Shown here piece by piece: positions 9,127 to 19,011 of a DNA stretch of 23,868 nt. The notes beneath the pieces were generated by a model. It had not been told where the DNA came from. It saw only the letters and a list, made by a program, of their open reading frames with translations, and searched no databases. Origin of the DNA: Dicyema japonicum (Eukaryota > Dicyemida > Rhombozoa > Dicyemidae); the NCBI GenBank assembly GCA_011109175.1, contig RDEW01000080.1, positions 106,137-130,004 of the forward strand. The letters are read 5' to 3'. Made by a program: the position numbers and the translations under genes. Position 1 is the first letter of the stretch; every line of letters starts with the position of its first letter.

Positions 9127-9870
9127 TAAACTTTTTATTGTTGATTAAAATTTTGTCATTTTCCTAATACATCACGATTGTCACAGGTGAATTTATCATT
9201 TCCAATGAATTTACTTGTAGATAATTATCTTCAGGCTTTTCCTGATTAATGTGAGAAGAATTCCTCCACCATATTATGTTAAACCAATGAAAAAGGGGCG
9301 TCATTAGCTGATAGGTGGATTGTGTGACTTAACATGTGTGGAAGTAGATAAGTCCGTATGAACCCGCATCCGTTTAGTTCTCTGTATTTCGACGTGAACT
9401 TTACCCTCTTGACAAAGCGGCCGTTTTTATTAACAACATTATCCTGGAATCTATGACTTTCTAAAAAAGAAAGCCAGTTATACCAATGGACACGGAATTA
9501 TGGCTCTAGTCAAATAAAGAAATCGTCTCAAAATTGGGGAAGACTTTCTTTCGATGCAAGGCTTCATCTAAAATCTTATAGCAATGAAATAAAAGCGAGT
9601 GAATTTCAAAATACAGACAACAAAATTAAAGCAAATTCTTCTCCAATGAAAGTGCTAATGCAATAATTATAAATTCTAAATTTGATTAATTTTTTAATTT
9701 TTTTATTCAAATAAAATAAATTTTAACTATAAGTTATCGTCTCAAATATGTTTCTACTCCTAGATAGCTGACTCATTGAGCGTATTTCTTAGCAAATAGT
9801 AAGCGGGAATGTGCTCTCATTCATGAGTGCAGCCACTTAGATCATTTTAATTAGTTTTTTTAATTAACGT
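9127..9870. other. Unassigned, partly AT-rich interval
   Basis: No gene seen. 9660-9725 and 9840-9900 are strongly AT-rich. The text at 9360-9600 is of mixed composition without a long frame. Confidence 0.4.
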
Positions 9871-9995
9871 TTATTTAAAAGTAGCAATTAATAATTTATT
9901 AACACAGCCATCCACCAAAGTGGTCCCCGCCGAGATATTCGACGTGGCGTTGCCTCTCACGATTGTAACAGAGATCATCTGGAAAAGCCATTAGC
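9871..9995 (-). pseudogene. RLE-type LINE C-terminal tail (minus strand)
   Basis: Reading the minus strand from 9990 gives WLFQMISVTIVRGNATSNIS followed by AGTT, against WLFQRISLAVVRGNSHSIIS and AGL in the right-edge copy. The frame then continues 18 codons to TAA at 9871-9873. Upstream parts of this element (higher coordinates) are absent: the I/Jockey-like LINE on the plus strand begins at once, so this relic was cut at about 9995. Confidence 0.85.
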
Positions 9996-10076
9996 TGTTT
10001 TGTTTTTTGATGCCGAGGGTGGACGGCAAAAATCAGGTTGGGGTAGGACTAACTAACTACACTAGTTCTTCTGGAG

Positions 10077-10961
10077 GTGCCGAAGGTGGGAGTTTTCAAA
10101 CTCTTATGCGGCATAGGACTTCGGAGATGCTATGCCAAAGGAAGGATCGTCAAACGAGGAGAATCCCACTTGTTGGTGGGATTCAGGAACGAGGTGGACA
10201 CCTCAGCTTTTGAACCTGAGGTTAATGATAAGGTACCTTTTTGGCCCGGGGCAGATAACATGTTTCGGGTCATCCTCAAGGAAACTGACTCAGTAGTGCT
10301 AGTCTTCGGGATCCCCCTGGACTTCGGAGATGATGATGTACTAGATCACATCAAGAAAGACTACCCCACGGCACACAAGATCGAGCGCTTCAAGAGTGGG
10401 AGCAGGAGGCTTTAGACTTTGAAGGTTTGGCTTCGATCAGGAGCAGAGGCAGAGAGGATCTGCCTAGAGAAGGTACGAATTGGTTACTTTAGGTTCGGTG
10501 TGGCCCGAGAGCGACCGGTAGCAATCTAATGCTACAGATGCCAGGGATTCGGCCACACCAGCCCTCGGCACTATAAAGAGAAGTGACTAAATTGCTGGGT
10601 CACACGTTTACAGAAGGCCTGTCAATCCAAAATCAGGTCTCTCAAGTGCGTGAACTGTGGAGAGGAAGGACACAGAACGAGTCACTCGAAATGCTCCCTG
10701 ATTCATAAGGCTACAGAGAAGGTACTACAGGGGAGAAGGCAGACGCCCTTCTCTGAAGTGGCCAGCGATGTAAGCGCTGTCCACCGTGTGGTAAGTCTAG
10801 CAGCAGTCGTCCAAGGTATATCCCAGTGCCCTCATTGCGAGCTTATATTATTACGCGTTAGGCTTCTTAGTTTTACTATTGTTATTGGGGCAATGTATGC
10901 CAAGCAGTTGTGGTTGTGTAAGAATCACATTAAAACTGCCTTCGACATATATCCCAATTGA
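10077..10961 (+). pseudogene. I/Jockey-like LINE ORF1 (zinc-knuckle Gag-like)
   Basis: A single frame runs from about 10053 to 10961 with no frameshift but with stops at 10413 (TAG), 10527 (TAA) and 10584 (TGA). It includes VILKETDSVVLVFGIPLD, IERFKSGSRRL, and zinc knuckles: CYRCQGFGHTSPRHYKEK (last cysteine apparently lost), CWV...KACQSK, and CVNCGEEGHRTSHSKC. Such ORF1 proteins bind LINE RNA in a cytoplasmic particle. The GTG at 10077 is not a real start; the true start is lost or lies upstream in another frame (an ATG-led frame at 10007 overlaps). After the last knuckle the frame runs without a break into endonuclease sequence, which means the ORF1 end and the ORF2 start have been deleted. 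Confidence 0.87.
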
Positions 10962-11624
10962 GTTATTTTTGGCGATCTAAATGCTAAGCATTTGGATTTT
11001 GCCTGCTTTACTAATAACAGAGGGGGATCGGCACTGCGGAACCTAGCGGAGGATCTTGGGTTCTCCGTTACTACATCAACGGATCCTAACCACAAGTATT
11101 CAAGAGGAGGAGAGGATTACCTGGGAATGGCAGTAGCCTCTCCATCGTTAATTGGTATGCTTTCTGTACCTCGTGTTCTTAGGGACATCGGAATCGATTA
11201 CCGTACCCTACTCACCGAGCTTCACGAACCTGTTCGATCTCAGGCCCCAATTGGCTACGACTTGGGCTCTGGCACTTGGGATAACCTGGAGACGTTCATG
11301 GATAGAAAACTCCCTTCTCTCAAAGGGCAAGTTTGCAATGAAGAAGACGTGGAGGAAATGGATGCCACCCTGCGTGATATCCTTGAGGAATACATGCGGA
11401 CTAACTTCCGGTTAACTCCGCATGATGAAAGCTTCTCGCGGATTACAGGCCTGATTTTAAGTAAAATAATACTTAGAAAGAGGTACTTGAGATTCCGCTC
11501 GAAGTGCGTGTTCGAAGAAGATAGGACCTACTACAAGAATAGAGCGAACATTCTGAAGAGGGAAATCAAGAAGGGTCTTTTGACTTCCAGAGTAATAAAT
11601 GGAGGATGGCATGCGAGAGGGTGA
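10962..11624 (+). pseudogene. I/Jockey-like LINE ORF2, APE endonuclease end and linker
   Basis: The frame opens right after TGA 10959-10961 with VIFGDLNAKHLDFAC, the GD-N motif of the APE-type endonuclease that nicks target DNA. It continues with NNRGGSALRNLAEDLGFSV, a decayed C-terminal APE block near DPNHKYSRGGEDYL, and a basic linker toward the RT (RKRYLRFRSKCVFEEDRTYY). The N-terminal two thirds of APE is missing. Near 11590 the coding sense shifts frame: WRMACERVNPAWPDFWSQL in the next frame gives the expected linker (a W...FW pattern), so the ORF end at 11624 is a frameshift artefact. Confidence 0.85.
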
Positions 11625-12262
11625 ACCCCGCATGGCCGGACTTCTGGAGTCAACTCAAGCGACTATCGGGCAGAGGGTAAGCGTCGTCTGCATGTACCTT
11701 GAGTCGTGCGGATAAATCTAAAACCTCGGACCCGACCGAAATTGCATAATGAGAGACACCCTCTCGGACCTTCAGATGGGATTCCGTAAGGGGTGTTCCT
11801 TTGGGGACTGCCTCTGGAGGTTGAGCTCTCATCCGCAACCACTGGAATCTGAGGCAGTGCACAGCCGCTGATCCTGGATGTGGAGAGGGCGTTCGACTCG
11901 GTCTGGCATGACGGCTTTGTTGAAGGAGGAATTCCCCTGGAACTAAGGAGTTGGTTATCAAGCTTCTTAGAGGATCAAACAAACTACGTGAGACATAAAG
12001 GTTGCCGATCCAGTTTGTTTAGATCTAACCGGGAAGTTCCACAAGGGTCGGTTTTGACCTCAACCTTTTTTAACAGATACTTGTCGACATTCTTTCACCC
12101 AGCCAATGTTAGGATGGAGATGGATGTCCATGCTGATGACATAGTACTCTGAGATCACTCGTGGAGACCAGATGTGGCGTGTGGGAGGATGTAAGTCTCC
12201 GTTGATGAAATCATAGGCTGGTGTTAAACAATTGTAATCAAGTTGCTATTCAAAACTATAAG
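11625..12262 (+). pseudogene. I/Jockey-like LINE ORF2, reverse transcriptase
   Basis: LSDLQMGFRKGCSFGDCLWR (11759 on) is RT block 2, then after a frameshift LILDVERAFDSVWHDGF (motif A), SNREVPQGSVLTSTFFNRYL (motif B) and VHADDIVL (motif C, Y replaced by H). After the TGA at about 12150 the same frame continues SVDEIIGW and IKLLFKTI, the motif D region. RT block 1 is absent, so there is a deletion near 11740. The frame then passes without a break into Tigger transposase sequence at about 12263. The RT is non-functional. Confidence 0.87.
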
Positions 12263-12650
12263 TGGAGAAAAGAATTCGTCTGACTTTTCTTCTGTATCCA
12301 ATTTTTTCTCTGATTATGATAACTGTTTGGAAACTGTAGGAAGTGAAAATATTTTCAACTGTGATGAAACAGTTTTATACATAAAGCGAACGCCGTCGAA
12401 ATCTTTTGTTCAATTTAATGACAAATGTAATGGAATTAAAAAGAGTAAAGAGAAGGTTTCTCTTCTCCTTTGTTGTAATGCACTTGGTGAAAAGTTAAAA
12501 CCTCTATTAATTGGAAAATTCAAATCTCCTCGGTGTTTAAAAAATTTTAACACCTAGGATCACGGAGTATTATATGCTGCCTCAAAAAATTCGTGGATGA
12601 CTAGTGAGAAAATGATGCTAGGGACAACAATAATTAATTGCTGGAAACTG
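12263..12650 (+). pseudogene. Pogo/Tigger-type DDE transposase relic
   Basis: GEKNSSDFSSV, then NIFNCDETVLYIKRTPSKSF (first catalytic D region), KKSKEKVSLLLCCNALGEK and LKPLLIGKFKSPRCLKNF match the DDE core of Tigger/Jerky-type transposases (Tc1/mariner superfamily), which cut and paste DNA between TA dinucleotides. A stop follows at 12555-12557. After a frameshift VLYAASKNSWMTSEKM continues the domain, and TTIINCWKLS corresponds to a more C-terminal segment, so an internal deletion removed the second D and the last catalytic residue. The DNA-binding N-terminus is missing; the LINE joins here instead. No terminal inverted repeats were found. Confidence 0.88.
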
Positions 12651-12765
12651 TCTTGCGATCGAAGAGTTTGGAAGAAGTTAGTTAGGAAGATTGTTTCTAG
12701 TGCTGCACGAGTGAAATTATTACTATTATGATTTTACGCATGTTGCTAATAATAATAATCGCACC
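12650..12765 (+). pseudogene. 3' end of a LINE with AAT-rich tail
   Basis: CDRRVWKKLVRKIVSSAARV matches the end of the LINE ORF at 19012-19773 (CNRGGWKRLTNNIVSCIAHA). A tactattatg stretch follows, then taataataataatc, as at 19775-19813. Only the last 20 or so codons plus the 3' UTR remain, fused directly to the Tigger relic. Confidence 0.8.
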
Positions 12766-13190
12766 GGCAATGGAATATGTCTCTGTTGCATGGAAATAGC
12801 GATATCAGGGCCACTATTCAATAACTAACTTACAGCAGATAAAAACTATACGTATGCTGGGACCAAAATGTTGAACAAAAATACCTCCAATGCTGACGCA
12901 ATCTACAACTCATCCATGTGGATCCGGATTATTCTGCATTTGCGAGGAAGATGAACACCTACTCGGTTTCTCACTGTTTCACTCAAAAAAAAATCGGTTG
13001 GAAAAAAATTTCCGTCGCCAATCGCTTCTTCTGCAATAATCAATGAAGACTCTTCTGTTTGCAGTGGGAACAATGGAGACGCACACGCTTTGGATTGCAC
13101 GTTTGCATCCGGGAACTAGGATCACCTAAATAGTTGACAATTCTTTTGTCTTTCTTTCTCTGTGGTCCCGGGGTTAATGAATAATAATAA
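12766..13190 (+). pseudogene. LINE RT C-terminal relic with AAT-rich tail
   Basis: PAMEYVSVAWK, then LQQIKTIRMLGPKC resembles the post-RT segment of CR1/Jockey-type LINEs (a P-x-EYAS-V-W motif followed by an L-x-x-Q-x-x-x-x-R helix). Stops occur after both blocks. The relic ends with tcccggggttaatgaataataataatc (about 13165-13191), a tail shared with 18847-18885. The open frame at 12903-13100 on the other strand is a shadow. Confidence 0.6.
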
Positions 13191-14550
13191 TCAGCTGATT
13201 AATTAAAAAGACTGTGACATAAAATATATATAGAAGCTTATGATAACCGAAATTGCTATACGCTCTGCGTAGATTCACCGTGCATTGGAAATCGAGAATT
13301 TCTACTATGCTTGGATCAGACGCTAAGGCAAAGAGTCGAGTCACTATAGAATTTACGTTTTGACGATCTGAGTTGGTTACATATACTAGATTCAAAAAAA
13401 TTATTATTTCTGGACAAATTAAAGGCATTGTGTAAATCAAAAAAGTAGAGTCCGTCTTCATTTTCGAAAAAGATGCAGCTTGAAAATTATCTTTAACATG
13501 TTTCCCTGCAACAGTCGCAATTGACCGAAACTCTCAACTGTGAAGGATACAAATTGGTTCAATGTTTTCGATCACAAGTTGACAGCAATCTTCAATGAAA
13601 TTCAACCAAAAAAGCTGTCCATAGAATAGGTCACATTCCACAGTTTCTTCCCAGTACGTATAGATTAACTGAAAGCATCAAGCTTACGAGATGAAAGATT
13701 GAGCGACTTTAATGGCCAGGTATTTTACCTTACAAGATAATCAGTCCCGCTAGATCCTAGGCTATATTAATGATCCTCATCGTCATAAACTAAATATCAG
13801 CCAAAATTGTTGGAGAATATTTTTTAACACGTGTTCGCCCCAAGTCATGGTTCGACCATTGGCGAATGGGATTATTGTTTCCGCTTCTGGGCGTTGCCAT
13901 CGCAAAAAACTAGTGACCAGCAGAGAAAGTGCATTTTTTAATGTCAAGTAGTGACCTCATGTCGGGGATCTGCAATAAATCAGCTTAAAGGATGATAACC
14001 ATCGATCCAGCATCCACAAATCCATTTTTATTTAACACAAAATTAAGTTCAAGAAGGAGCGAGACAACTATTCTCACTGCCTCGTCGTCAGAAAATTGCC
14101 AATTTTACCACATGGATAAACATTCAAATAACATTTGTTGAATAATTTCTAGTCGTCTTGAAGCTGATTTTCTAGCATCATATTGCGTTAGAGGAACTCT
14201 TTCTTATTCAAATTTTCAAAAACATATCTTAATGTGATTTCAAATTAATTTGGTCATTTAGATGATTAAGAGAATGCCCTCCTATACGTCCACGAATCAA
14301 GAAATAAGAAAAGGGTGCAAGGTCAGAATAAACAATTGCATCCACATTTGGTTGCGAATAATAGTAAGAGTACTAATATCATCTATTGTCATCAAATGTA
14401 TATTTAAAATTACTTTAACGGTTGACCTAATTTTACTGTCAATGAGAAATATGACCTATTTTTTACTATCAAGTAGAAAAGAACATCGGAGGTTGAAAAG
14501 CTTTTAGTCCTGATCGCACAAATTCGCCAAAATCGCACAAAAAAGTTATT
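13191..14550. other. Unassigned interval
   Basis: No recognised gene. A 95-codon minus-strand frame (13174-13461) and an 81-codon plus-strand frame (14262-14507) contain hydrophobic stretches but no motif I know; the first overlaps the AAT-rich LINE tail. Both may be chance in AT-rich DNA. Confidence 0.35.
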
Positions 14551-14754
14551 TTGTCATCAAACGATTACCTGATTCGATTTTTTAATATTTCACATAAAAT
14601 CAAATCGAAAGAACGAATGTTGGTCATTCGTTACTTGGAACAATATCATCTATTTGATTCTAAAGAAGGCAAAAGATTCTCTTATCATTCTCAGGCTAAC
14701 TACTTCATACTGCTTTGTGTTGACTTCACGTCTAATTCTCCAAAATTAGACTAA
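14551..14754 (+). CDS. Hypothetical 67-codon open frame
   Basis: The frame starts with TTG, not ATG, and reads through RFFNISHKIKSKERMLVIRY. It has no motif I recognise. The sequence directly downstream holds a 39-bp repeat. It is more likely chance than a gene. Confidence 0.12.
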   Translation: MSSNDYLIRFFNISHKIKSKERMLVIRYLEQYHLFDSKEGKRFSYHSQANYFILLCVDFTSNSPKLD

Positions 14755-14763
14755 TTTAATTAA

Positions 14764-14824
14764 CTTGCAGTACTCTTGTCTGAAAAAAATAATTTCATAT
14801 ACCTTGCAGTACTCTTGTTAGAAA
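14764..14824. repeat. 39-bp period direct repeat, two copies
   Basis: cttgcagtactcttgt occurs exactly at 14764 and again at 14803, each followed by a similar A-rich text (ctgaaaaaaataat and tagaaaaagaaat). A related text, tacttttgtctctaaaagaa, recurs near 16261, suggesting a short dispersed element. Confidence 0.75.
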
Positions 14825-15067
14825 AAGAAATAGATATAATCATACTTAAAAACCAAAATCCAGGTCATCCGCATATCTTAATTCCTAGATAGAAGTAGGA
14901 CAATCTTTAGCTCTCAAATTACGAAGAGCAGCTTCCAGATAGACAACAAACGGATTGGTTATTGTGAGTCAACTTCTGAAGTGTCAATTGTGTGTAGCCT
15001 CTCTTCAGATTCACTTAAAATTTTATTTTCGCGCAAATTGACCTGTAATTAAACATTATTCAAAAGG

Positions 15068-15188
15068 TATTAAACTTTTTGACACAATTTTTAAACATTT
15101 TGATAAAGTTACTAAACATTAAGGCAAAGTTATTAGACATTTTTGACAAATTTATTAAATTTTATGGTAAAATTATTAAACAAATCGG
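15068..15188. repeat. Degenerate 21-bp tandem array
   Basis: Six units start at 15068, 15089, 15110, 15131, 15153 and 15174, giving spacings of 21, 21, 21, 22 and 21 bases. The unit is close to TATTAAACATTTTGACAAAGT, with 60-85% match between units. No motif suggests a coding role. It looks like an old minisatellite. Confidence 0.75.
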
Positions 15189-16550
15189 AAAACCATGTAA
15201 ATTGTGTGAATTTAATTAAATTATTTTTTAATTTTATTTTTTTAATCCAACACTTTATTTAATAAAATTATAATTAATTATGACGACTGTATTTCATGTA
15301 GTAATTTTTATTTCTTGTGGTTATCGTATATTCATTATTTTGGTATTTAATCTCATAGATGTTCACTTTTCTTGTGTTAAACTTGTCATTCGATATATTG
15401 ACATCACAGAATATTTGCAAAGACGAATTAATAATGAATAGAACTCTGTATTAAATATAATTTATTAAGATATTGGATTAATTGTACATATTCGATAACT
15501 GGCCTACCTGATTTTAAAGTAGTTGCATTGTAGGTTAAAAATATTAAAATTGAACCTGATGTCAACTTTTCATTATTGGGAATGAAGTTAGATGCTTTGT
15601 AATTATTATTAAATATTCATAGTCGATGTGGTAATCATGATGAAAGTTTAAAATCTGTAGAAAACCAAACATTCCCACCCACCATTAAGGAATTGTTATA
15701 TATATTTTTTAAATTTATAGATATTTTACTGAATGTAATTCCCTCAGATTTATATCGATCGAATTTGCGGAAAATTTATCAATGCTTTTCGAAATGTAGT
15801 TTTTTTGTAATTAATCTAGATGGTTTCCTAGAGGAATATATGTTATTCAAGTTTTTAGAGTTATTTCCAACTTTGTTTATTTATATAAGTTTTTTTAATG
15901 ATAATAATATAGAGTTATCGTGTGCATTAATCCATTCGATAATCTAGAGGCGTATGATATTATATTTAGTATAGATATGAAGGAATAACTAATATACAAT
16001 TAGCAATCATAGATAATAAATTGTATATGTTAGAAAATAATATATTTAGAGGAAACAGCAGGCCGACAAGTGAATATTTCAGTCTAATAATCTGCAGTGC
16101 CATTAAAAACAAGTATAATGTACTTGGAAATTGAGGAGTTCAATTAAACATTTAACTAACTTAATCGTTCATTTTTCTGGAATATAAAATTGGTGTTAAT
16201 TAATTCAAATTTATTATGATTTAATTATTATCCTGGTTGGATAACAGAATCACACAGCTATACTTTTGTCTCTAAAAGAATAATTTCACTTAAAAAGACG
16301 ATTACAGAAGGAATCGACTCTGATAGGTGTTAAAGAACTACGGTTTTCTTCTGATTTATGCAGAACAGCGTATGCATTATCTTAATTAATCATATAAGGA
16401 CTTAAACTATTAGTTTTACTCACACACAATTATTCTCAATGAAGAGGAATATGTTCAAACAGTTGTGAACGATGATGGGAGTATTGACTATATAAGGAGC
16501 ATCGTCATTTTACTTCGAATACTGCAATGTAAACCAAAATGGTGACATAT
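15189..16550. other. Very AT-rich interval, no gene seen
   Basis: The region is dominated by A and T, with stops in all frames except an 84-codon hydrophobic frame at 15693-15947 that starts TTG. Phe/Ile/Leu-rich frames are expected by chance in such DNA. I see no RNA gene. Weak similarity of 16261-16295 to the 14764 repeat is noted there. Confidence 0.4.
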
Positions 16551-16973
16551 AATGAAATATTTAGACCAGGTGAGTTAATACAACTCCCTTTGAAAGATTC
16601 CGAAACTGATCAAAACACTCCATGAAGACGAGGACGTTTATCTTCCCTACCCATAAAGAACACAGTAAAACGAAGCACAAAATTAATAAAAACGAACCAT
16701 ACCCCCTTTCTAGAACACCAATTGGGGTGACCTTTATCAAATAATACATAACAACACCAAACAGAACTGGATCCTTCTCCACAAGCTTTAAGGTACAGAG
16801 ACAGCTTGAATCACACCAAGTTCAACTTGAGAATGAAATGCGCACAACATCTACGCTACGAGTTTGAGCACCCCATTGAAGGTCCGTCTTACACGAACCT
16901 GGATCTGCCAAATCGTAACTAAAGCGGAGTTCAGCATGCATTTCAGCTGGGAGGTTCTCAGAGAGATAATCTT
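16551..16973. other. Unassigned interval with minus-strand open frames
   Basis: Two 73-codon minus-strand frames (16561-16782 and 16851-17072) flank one another. The first has a hydrophobic helix-like stretch (SFLLILCFVLLCSLWV). I do not recognise either. The second runs into the 120-bp tandem repeat, so at least part of it is repeat sequence. Confidence 0.25.
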
Positions 16974-17213
16974 TGAGAAATTATTTTGAATAATTAACTC
17001 CAAGTTGTTCCGTTCACTCAAATCCTTGAAATCCAGTATAAAAAAGACACTCCTTGCGGCTAGGCTTGACATGTGACGCCGTCATCAGTGGAGTGAGAAA
17101 TTATTTTGAATAATTAACTCCAGGTTGTTCCGTTCACTCAAATCTTTGAAATCCAGTATAAAAAAGACACTCCTTGCGGCTAGGCTTGACAAGTGACGCC
17201 GTCATCAGTGGAG
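16974..17213. repeat. 120-bp tandem duplication
   Basis: Two head-to-tail copies, 16974-17093 and 17094-17213, start tgagaaattattttgaataa and end cgccgtcatcagtggag. I count only three differences in about 120 bases, so the duplication is recent compared with its surroundings. The right half of each unit (ggcttgac, then gtgacgccgtcatca) belongs to the SINE-like body shared with 1310 and 3940. Confidence 0.93.
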
Positions 17214-17358
17214 ATTCACTGCGGAACTGATAGTCAAAAGGACATACACACAAGAAAAAGAAAAAGCAAAGAAGTAAGAGCATTCCTTAGTTCTTCCTTT
17301 ACGAATAGTTATAATAACTGTTCTTTTCTTAAATAAAGTGTGTGTTCTGCAAGAGCGA
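17062..17358 (+). repeat. SINE-like repeat body, copy 3 (no tRNA head)
   Basis: From ggcttgacaagtgacgccg through attcactgcggaactg, agaagtaa, gcattcctt, ataactgttctt and aataaagtgtgtgttctgc to gagcg at 17353-17357, the text follows copy 1 (about 1305-1500) in order. The tRNA-like head seen in the other two copies is absent; the 120-bp tandem unit lies where it should be. After gagcga the copies diverge, which marks the common 3' end. Confidence 0.75.
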
Positions 17359-18183
17359 AACCCTAAGCATCTTACGTGCTTATGGCAACGCGGTAGTGTT
17401 AATTATTATTGCTGCTAGTCACGAAGGAAGCTTTATTTCTACATTCTACCTAACATAGTTTCACTAGTGATCGTGCTATTTTTTTCAAGTGTTGTTAAAA
17501 CAAAAGTGGACATTTTTTATTTGGATTTTATTTGAGGTTACCAATTTTTCTAAACTTTTCTATATAAAATAGCAAAAACCATGTTCATGTCTCAAAATAA
17601 TGCAAGTTTCCAAATAAAAAAGGGACAAACCTTAGGTTTAGAAAAGAATTGGGTTGTGAAAAAATAACCCAAGGGATGACTTTATTGTACCATAATGAAC
17701 CCACTAGTAGGAACATTATATTTGAAGGGGAGACCATGATGCGTACCACATGGAAAAAATGCAAATCATTTTAAAATACCGTTATGACGCATGCCACTAG
17801 GAGAAACATGCAAATCTTCGTTCCCATAGATTGTCAATCCCGACATTGTAGACGAACGTTGTGCTAATTCATGACATTCAAGTAGGTGATTCGTTATCAA
17901 CACGTAGAGGTACTTTGCAGTCGCTTATGAGTTGAATGCGTTCTGGGCCTGTTGGAACTGATTTTGGCTGACGATTGCTTAGAATTCCTACTAACAAAGC
18001 GAATTTGGGTTGATTGATGGGAAACATATGTTATTCGATTTCCTATGAAGTCTGTTTCATGTTGCTTCCTCGCTGTTATGATTTTTGTCAAGTCTTCCTA
18101 TAATGTCAAAAAGATGTAAAAGGGCAGTCAAGAGACCACGTAAGTGGGTTCTTGGTTTTGACATTTTATATTATTGCTAAAAT
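17359..18183. other. Unassigned interval
   Basis: No recognised gene. A minus-strand frame at 17897-18091 reads IGNRITYVSHQSTQIRFV and is rich in Ser/Thr/Arg; I do not recognise it. Two loosely similar texts (accatgatgcgtaccacatgg near 17732 and gttatgacgcatgccactagg near 17781) may be an old duplication. Confidence 0.3.
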
Positions 18184-18486
18184 TTGATTTGGAGATTAAT
18201 TCGACGATATGAGTCTCTAAAGGCAATACTTCTAATACCCAATGAAAATGAATATTGTCTACGGTCGGTTAAAAGCGAAACGCTTTATGATTTCTACCAA
18301 AAAGTCGATATGTACTTTATTCACCTCAGACCGGTAACAAGGCCTCTCTCACTTCTTGGATTAATGTACTACAGACTGCTGAATTTCAACTCCCATGCGA
18401 AACAAATCTTCACCAAAAGCAACCAGAAGAATAATTTTGTACGTACACTTGTTCAGAGGACCGTTTTAAATTTGCGCTGCCTGTAG
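18184..18486 (+). CDS. Hypothetical 100-codon open frame, possible LINE remnant
   Basis: The frame starts with TTG and reads IWRLIRRYESLKAILLIP, then FYQKVDMYFIHLRPVTRPL. No family is recognised. Because the interval ends at 18847-18885 with a tail shared with a LINE relic at 13165-13191, I infer weakly that it may be the decayed C-terminal region of that LINE. Confidence 0.2.
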   Translation: MIWRLIRRYESLKAILLIPNENEYCLRSVKSETLYDFYQKVDMYFIHLRPVTRPLSLLGLMYYRLLNFNSHAKQIFTKSNQKNNFVRTLVQRTVLNLRCL

Positions 18487-18599
18487 AGTATACATATGTT
18501 TTGAGAAGATATACGCTATTGGAAACTTTGGTCGACAGACCAAACTCAATTTACTAAAAAACCTTTCTTATAATCATTCACTCCCTTACTCACGATTGC

Positions 18600-18885
18600 T
18601 ACTATTGTCGTCGTGGGTCTCGATTCCTCCGCGTCTGTAAGGAAGATAGAAACCCTGTTCGCCTACCTACATCAAAGGCAAAAAACTGATTTGTTCAAAA
18701 GTACTCTTCTCCAATCCGATTCCTCTGCATGAATGAGAAAAGGCTCTTTTATACAGTAGTAGAGACGATGGAAGACGACATGGTTAGAATCGTACAGTTG
18801 ATTGCGGGAACTGTGTTCACTATCTGTTTGACATTATTATGTCTTTTTCCCGGTTATCCCGGGGTTCTAAGTAAATAAATAATTC
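18600..18885 (+). repeat. Probable LINE 3' end with CCCGGGGTT(N)AA-TAAA tail
   Basis: The segment ends tatcccggggttctaagtaaataaataattc (18857-18887), closely matching ggtcccggggttaatgaataataataatc at 13163-13191. A short motif followed by TAA/TAAA repeats is typical of CR1-, Jockey- and I-like LINE 3' ends. The coding part is too decayed for me to align. Confidence 0.5.
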
Positions 18886-19011
18886 TTATCTTAGTGACAT
18901 CCTAACTTCTTTTTTTTTGAGTGCATTTTATTAATTCAATAAAAAAACGCTTCTTATCAAATAATTCAATTAAATTGATTACTTTACTAAAAATATTTTA
19001 TTAATTTAAAA

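Noticed and set aside
11650-11982. Minus-strand 110-codon frame
   Set aside because: It is antisense to RT motifs on the plus strand and has no motif of its own.
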